Source: Cyclaneusma minus (Eukaryota > Ascomycota > Leotiomycetes > Marthamycetales > Marthamycetaceae). Taken from it: a stretch of DNA of 64,000 nucleotides. The translations under genes and the position numbers were made by a program. Below the pieces are notes generated by a model. That model did not search any database and was not told the DNA's origin. It saw only the letters and a program-made list of their open reading frames with translations. Location of the stretch: assembly GCA_037179335.1 (NCBI GenBank), contig JAKZHN010000006.1, forward strand, positions 248,001-312,000. The letters run 5' to 3'. Below are positions 57,795 through 64,000 of the stretch, piece after piece; the first letter of the stretch is position 1, and each line of letters opens with the position of its first letter.

Positions 57795-58338
57795 GATCGC
57801 ATTGGTCTTACCCGCACGGGAGCAGCATGCCAGAATCAAGTTTGGAAGTGGCCACAGGCCAAGGCATTGACTGACGCCCTGAAGATCAGCCATTCGCGTG
57901 CCCGACAAGTTGCCAAGGAACAAATCACCGCTGAGAAGACAGCTTCGGACTCTTCTGCTACCAATCTCCCGCACTCAGCCACAGATGCTCCGGATCCAGC
58001 TTCCGGCGCTCCTACTACCAGCACCGCTCCCCCGTCCACATCTCCCTCATCGGCCCAACCTTCTTCCACTAACGGCAGCACCTCTACAAATATCAAGATC
58101 AAGCTCCGAGTCGGTCTGAAGAACCCTGCCAAGGGAGACAGTGGTGCCGGTGGTCCTCGCGAGAATGAAGAAGAAAAGGAATGAGTGACCCAGGAATGAG
58201 TTGCATTGTTTGGCTCGCACGACCATTCGGCTCTTGGTGGCTTCTGGCTGCCCATCTCTTCTGAACTGTTTGAGTTGGCAATATCTCGTGGGATTCAGTC
58301 GAACCTCATTCATTGATCCTCCTCATTTGATCCTTCTC

Positions 58339-58692
58339 CTAATGTCCCATACTCATCTTTTCGTCAGGATTGGCCTTCGACTCTGCAATTATTCTCGCCG
58401 CAACAGACTGCTCTCTCGGGCAGTCTGGACTGTCTGGTGCTGACTCTTTTCTGAACGCCTGAATAGGATGGAATGTTGACTTAGCCAGTTTGGGCACCAG
58501 GGGATCGGGGATCTGGGAGTTCGAGGACCTTGTGGGCCTTTCATGGTATGCTCGTCGTTGCCGTCTTGCTATCTCTGGAAGTTCTGGCGTTTCAAGATAA
58601 GTACTTAGAGGGAAGAGCGACGAAGGTAGATGACTTGCAAAAATAGCAAAAGGGTGTGCCTCTACTAGGACGGAGTTATCCTGATTTCTCAT
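58339..58692 (-). CDS. Small hypothetical protein, 117 aa, low support
   Basis: An open frame from ATG 58692 with the favourable context CACAAATG. It encodes MRNQDNSVLVEAHPFAIFAS, then a Pro/Arg/Ser-rich sequence (ELPEIARRQRRAYHERPTRS, SQIPDPLVPKLAKSTFHP) and a charged end. No domain, signal peptide or membrane segment is seen. It converges on R6. It could be a chance frame; the composition is protein-like but no homologue is known to me. Confidence 0.3.
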   Translation of the reverse strand: MRNQDNSVLVEAHPFAIFASHLPSSLFPLSTYLETPELPEIARRQRRAYHERPTRSSNSQIPDPLVPKLAKSTFHPIQAFRKESAPDSPDCPREQSVAARIIAESKANPDEKMSMGH

Positions 58693-58859
58693 TTGTGTTT
58701 CTATGCGATGGAAAGCCTGATGAGAGTTCTCGGAATTTATGATAGATGTAAGGATTGAAAGAGGTTTTCTGCTCGGATAAAGTGATTAGTACCAGGGATT
58801 GTGTTGCAGGGTGCTTGGCTCTTGGCAGGAACGGGTAGTCGGAGGGTATAGGTGACCAT

Positions 58860-59040
58860 TGGGGTAAGCGCTTGGCGCTGACCTTGGCACCCGGTTAGCC
58901 TTATTTTACTCGAATATAACCGTTTTAAAAGCCACCTATATCGGCTAAAAAAATATAAAATATATAACGCTATACCCAATATTAAATTTAGCTAGCCAAA
59001 TCAATATTATTTTATTTTCTGCTTTTTTACAGCTTAATAA
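58860..59040 (+). repeat. Repeat shared, inverted, with 17741-17908
   Basis: Begins with GGTAAGCGCTTGGCGCTGAC, contains TTTTAAAAGCC and GCGCTATA-like blocks and passes TAGCTAGCCAAATC before dissolving into A+T-rich DNA. Its reverse complement is recognisable at 17741-17908. It marks the right border of the gene island. Confidence 0.6.
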
Positions 59041-62000
59041 TTATAGGCCCTTTTATTGCTATTTCACCTTTAAAAATTAATATTTTAATTGGGTTTAATA
59101 TTATTAATTTATTATTTTCAACCTTTTTTTGGCTTAGTAATTGTTTTTTATTTATTTAAGCCTTTTCTTTAACCGTTTATTATCTAGCTTTTTTAAAATT
59201 TTAAATTATTATTCTTTTGCAAAATCGCCTTAATAATATTAAATTTCTTCTCGAAATTTAAAATTAACGCTATAATTTTCGAATTCCAATTAATTTAAAA
59301 CGAAAATATTTTTTTACAATTTCTCAATTCAAAATCATATTATTTTATACCATTTAGCATTAATAATCACTTTTAATCCGTTAAAAATATTTAAATCTAA
59401 ATTAAGCCAGCTATTAATAATCCCAATATTACTATTATAAAACCTTTTTAAAAACAAAAATTAAGCTTAAATACACAAATCTTAAATAATTTATAATTAA
59501 AAAAAAGGAAATTTAAATTTGCTAGATTAATTTATTAATTTAAAGAATTCTTTTTTAATCAAAATCAATTTATTATTGGAAAAATCCAAAATTTGATAAT
59601 ATTAGTAATTTTAAAATACATTTATAATGCTTTTGCTTAGTAAATTACTCTTAATAATTTTTTTTAAAAACACAATTGTATCCCAAATTCTACCAGCGCC
59701 AATTAATATTGAAAAATCCATTACTATTTATTTTAGCAAATTTATAATTGCTATTTTTAATTAATAATATAGCAATTAATTATTTATTTACAATAAAGCA
59801 AAAGCTATTGGCTTTTTAATATATAGCAATTAAAATTTAAAATCTGAATAATTCTTAGTTATTAAATAATTTAATTTTTAATAATTTAATAAATAGTTTA
59901 ATTTTATTATAAATTTATTTAACATTAAAACTTCCAATGCTAGTAGCAGAATTTCTATTATAAAAAAACTTATTAATTTTTTTAAAGCCGTCTATGATAA
60001 AAAGAACCACTAAAATAAAATCAATTATTTAAATTACCAATCCTCGCTTAAATATAGTTATATAATAAAGCAGCAATTAATTTTTAAAAAATTCTAACTC
60101 AAAAAAAAATTGTCCTTTAAAAAAAATCCAATTCTAATTTCTTAATTCCTAGAAGAAACTGAAATTGCTTTTGCAAAAATAGCTGCATTGGTTAGTAATT
60201 TTGCCAATACTTTAATAAAAAGCAAATATGTTTTTCAAAAAACTTAATTAAAAAAAAAAAAAAAAAACTCAATTGGATTTCTATAATTTAAAGTAAAAAT
60301 ATGGAATTTTTTCTTAGCTAATATAAAAGCGGCCAAATTTGGTAAAAAGAAAAAAAACTATTAAATTACCCAAATCGGTAAATTTAATTAATCTTATTTT
60401 TTTTCTCCAATCGGATATTTAAGCGGCTATAGCTTATTCAATTTATTTTAATAAAAGTACTATTATATATATTTGCAATAAGTTTTTAATTTCCTTAATT
60501 AATTATTATATTAATATAAATAAATTGATTTTTAGCAAAAACAGCCAATTGCAAATGATCGTTTATAGACTTTTTATTTTTATATAATAGCCAATGCCTA
60601 ATTAATATTTGGCTATTAAGTATTTCTTGTTTTTAAAAATCTGTTTTAAAAAAATGCCTTTAAGAAAATGCTAAATTTGGCTATATTTATTAAAACTTCG
60701 AAAACTCTAAAGTTCCATTTTTTTTTATATAAGCAATTTAATTTACATTTAATAAATATTGCTAAAACATTAAATTCCATTACGAATTTCGCTTTTTTAA
60801 TATTTAAAATGCCTATTTTAAAATCAGCTCGCTAATATTAATGTCTTTTAATTTCTATAAAGCCACCTATTTTTAATTCAGCTTTTTTATAGTATTATAA
60901 ATTTAGCCATTTTAATAACAAGGTTTTTTAATATTTTAAATCCTTAATTACAAATGCTATAATATTTAAAAAAAAAAGGCTTTAAATTGCTAAATATAAA
61001 GCCTGCGCTCTTTCAAAAATAAAAAAAAAATAATCTTTTGTTGAAAAATTGCTAAAAAAATTGTTTTTAGAAATATCTTTTAAAATATAATTTATTTTCC
61101 TATTATAAAAAACAAAAACCAATATTCGTTTTACTTTTTTTTATTAAATAATTAAATTTTATTTTTGCTATATCCATTTAATTCTTTTTTTTAAATTTTT
61201 ATAAATATCACGGCAAAAATTAAATATTAATTTAAAATTAATATAATATTTTATATAAAAAATAATAAAATAACTTTTAGCATTATATTCTATTAAAATA
61301 ATAATAAAATTTAAATAATAATTTATAAAAAAGAAATTTGGAATTTAATATTTATACCCAATAATTGAAATTAAAATAATAATGCAAAAAAGGCCAATTA
61401 TATTATAATAATATATGTAAAACCCTTTTATTTTTATATTAAATTATTTATATTCCTTTGGCCTAAAATAGCCTATACTATTTTTTTTTATTAAATATTT
61501 ATTCAACTTAGAAATCAGAAATCGCCAATTAAATTAGCTATTAAAATCAAATTGGATTTATTACATTTGCAATAATATAATTATTAAAAAGAATTTAAAT
61601 ACAATATTTTAAAAATAAAACAACTTAATCCCAAAGCTGCTATAATATATTTAATTAGCTATAAATCATCTAATATTTTTTGATTATAAATTCCTGTAAA
61701 AACCAAAATTATTAAAGCCAAAAACATTATATTTAACTATAAAAAACTTTATAGCCCCAATGATTTTAATTAAAAAGAATTACAATTGTTATAATTAATA
61801 ATTTTATTAATGCTTTTAAAATACCCAATATTTTAAATAAAAATACAGCCTAATTTAATATTTTTATTTTATTTTTAGATTAAAATAGGGGCCAGTTAAA
61901 AAGTCTATTAATTTTTAACTCTCAAATATATTATATTTCCAGAGCCTATTTTCGCTTAACTTAGCAATTTATAAAATAGAAATTCGCTTTAAAAAATAGA

Positions 62001-64000
62001 AACATTTGCGCTATTTATTGTTTATTTAAATAATGATATCAATTTCAATTTTTTTTCAATATTAATAAAACCAATTGCAATTTTTAATTTAAAATTCCAA
62101 ATTCAATTTAGAAAAATTCCTTATTATTCTTTAATATTTCGAAATTTATTTTCCCGTTTAGCAAATTATCAAAAAATATTTCCGCAGCTGGCGTTTAAAA
62201 GAATAATTAAAAAACTATTTAATCAACTATTTAATTTTAATATAGCAATAAAATTCCAAAAGATATAAAAATTGTTAAATATTTTAATTTAGCCAATATT
62301 ATTAAGAATCGTATATAATATAAATACAATTTTACAGCATTAAAAAGCAATACCAATATCTCCGTTTTTTAAGCTTATTAATAAACTTCCTATTTTTATC
62401 AAATTCCATTAAAATCAAATTTAATCAAAATCATCCAATTAGCGTACTATACTCCGTTATCCTAATAAAAAGCACTATTTAAAAACTGCTAAAATTAAAC
62501 AAATAGCTATAATAGAAAAAGAAACTTTCAAATTAATTACAAATTTGGAAATCAAATTATTAAGCATTAAGCCAATTTTTTTAATATAGATATTTAATTT
62601 GAAATTTATAATTTATAATTATTTTTTTAAATATAAAACTCGGTGTATAGCCTATAAAAGTCTCTATCCAATAATTAAAAAGATCTATTCAATTGTTCTC
62701 CCTATATATTATTTTTGGATGCTTTTAATTATAATAATTTATTTCAATTAAAAATCCCTTTATATAAATACTATTAACGCTTATATAAACGCCAAATTCA
62801 ACAATATACTATATATTTATAAACCAAATAGCTATAAAACTTAGGGCGGTCCAGGGCAATTTTTATAAATTATATAAAGTCTTTATAGTTTACCTATTTC
62901 TGCCCTTTTATAAAATAAAAATATTTCTAAAACTCTTATTGATTATAGTTTTAAATAGCGTTTTAAATAGCATTGTATTTTTATTATGATAGATTTAATA
63001 GTTTTTTTTATATAAACAATATAATTATTATATATATTTCTTACCGCTTAAATTTTGCAAAGCATTTTAAAAAAAAAAAAAAAAATCTCCAAATTTATAA
63101 ATTGCCGCATTATTTAAAATAAAACTTAAAAAAAACTCTGGCTAAGCCAAAAGGCTTATATTCTCCAATTAGCAAAAAACTATAGCATTAATTTAAATAA
63201 GTAACTGCTTAAAATACCGCTATTAATTAATTTGATATTTATTTCCAATTCCAATAAACCCAATAAAAAACTATATAAAAATATCTAGATTTAATAAATA
63301 AAATTTACTAATTAGGCAACACCATTAAAAACAATATATTTTAATCTTATTCGCAATTATTTAAATTTAATACCAATTTTTCTAAAAATTATTAAAAGGC
63401 CGCTATTTACTATTTTTACTAATACTTTTTAATATATATATAGTTAATATTTTATAAATTATAGCTATGTTTATTATTATTATATAAATTATATAAATTT
63501 CGCTTAATAATGCTTTTTATATTAATTTTATAAATTTAAATATCGCTTAAAACTGGGCAAAAAGAATTTGTAATTTATGCTTAAAATAGAGTTTTTATTT
63601 AAATTTAAAATTAAGCTAAAAATAAAATATGCATTTATTTTCTTGAAATAATAATGCCATTGCTAATTTAAATCTTATAATATATATTTTTATGCTTGGT
63701 TTATTTAAAAAAAATCGTATTTTTAAAAAGCAAAAATAACTTTATATTTTATCGTTTAATTTAAAATATTTTGGTAGATTCTTTTTAAAATCTATTTATT
63801 TATAAAGATTAATTAATTTTATACCAATATATTAATATTATTAATAAAGCCTTTAATTATAGCTAATTTATATAATAAATCGCAAATATAAAGAAATTTT
63901 AAATTAAAAAAACAATGATATTGGAAATTCCTGGAAAATATTGGTATTAATTTTAAATACTTCAAATTCCTTGTTATTAATATTAAAAATAATTTTGCAA
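59041..64000. other. A+T-rich RIP-type block, unassigned decayed transposons
   Basis: About 5 kb of nearly pure A+T with TpA excess and stops in every frame. No LTR pair, terminal inverted repeat or readable polyprotein motif could be recognised by eye. Like the other AT blocks it probably consists of retrotransposons degraded by RIP. No gene is seen. Confidence 0.5.

Larger units (their letters stand above)
49368..58184 (+). pseudogene. R6: DWR-family gene interrupted by a hAT-like element and a gypsy element
   Basis: Coding pieces, all phase 0: 49368-49415 (MALVDYSDSEHSEDEN); 49548-49586 plus 50313-50711, split by hAT-1; 50767-51060; 51113-51603 plus 57800-58184, split by the gypsy element. 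Frame is kept across both insertion points if one copy of each target duplication is removed. Landmarks: LHWLDEALYDAEQAEAKQLA, EWSPLGYHNTPDGFKVAIEV, SKFLIPRINKFDKVHILAFS, FNWADKSSIIKLNKWRAQ (core), WTALEQQKLLDLL...LDWDSISRALEME (SANT-like), QNQVWKWPQAKALTDALK and a Ser/Thr/Pro-rich tail. TAG at 50523-50525 (NKL, stop, NTRV) is a third lesion, CAG to TAG. The intact gene would have about 550 residues. It lacks the helical N-terminal domain. The alternative acceptor at 49490 would give a different exon 2 that stops just past the hAT site. Confidence 0.75.

Noticed and set aside
1..64000. CRISPR arrays, operons, bacterial promoters or ribosome-binding sites
   Set aside because: None seen; spliceosomal introns and retrotransposons show a fungal nuclear genome. 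The only short regular array is the 19-bp minisatellite without spacers.
59041..64000. Attempt to read a polyprotein in the right AT block
   Set aside because: Frames are too degraded; apparent matches were no better than those in random A+T sequence.

Overview
The window looks like a filamentous ascomycete (Pezizomycotina) chromosome segment, mobile-element rich and probably gene-poor or lineage-specific. The evidence is: short introns (about 45-70 nt) with CTAAC/CTGAC-type branch sites; degenerate Ty3/gypsy and Ty1/copia elements turned into almost pure A+T full of stop codons, as expected from repeat-induced point mutation (RIP); and sharp AT/GC borders that fall on transposon ends. No bacterial or organellar signal is present.

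Layout: 1-281 end of a hAT-like element; 282-8982 gene island; 8983-9726 hAT-like element; 9727-17740 gene island with a second hAT-like element at 15263-16139; 17741-35300 AT-rich transposon block (gypsy, copia relic, a 6.3 kb gypsy with intact LTR pair, hAT end); 35301-58860 gene island broken by a hAT-like element (49587-50304) and a 6.2 kb gypsy element (51604-57794); 58860-64000 AT-rich block.

Nearly all the coding DNA belongs to one family that I do not recognise, called here by a working label, the DWR family. Its core is a segment ending in VDWxDxxxIxxLNxWR. The left arm (copies L0-L9, 0.4-10.7 kb, all minus strand) encodes small proteins: an acidic exon pair, a Y-D-R-x-P...D-P-S-K-L stretch, the DW...WR core and a basic tail. 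The other members (R1-R6, both strands, 13.8-58.2 kb) add, in different combinations, an N-terminal helical domain, a SANT/Myb-like segment, a W...YxETRxVL segment, a C2H2 finger (R4), SUMO-consensus repeats (R3) and a basic nuclear-targeting tail (R2). The parts suggest nuclear, DNA-associated proteins, but this is inference.

The family is in advanced birth-and-death. Only R2 and R3 read cleanly from ATG to stop; L2 may be intact. The others carry nonsense codons, frameshifts, lost start codons or transposon insertions. For R1 and R6 the insertions can be removed on paper at exact target-site duplications and the reading frame resumes. The inferred nonsense changes are C:G to T:A transitions, as RIP or cytosine deamination would give. 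A few unrelated remnants (a Cys-rich gene, an ArfGAP-like relic, a truncated ORF at 35.3 kb) and long stretches without recognisable genes complete the window.
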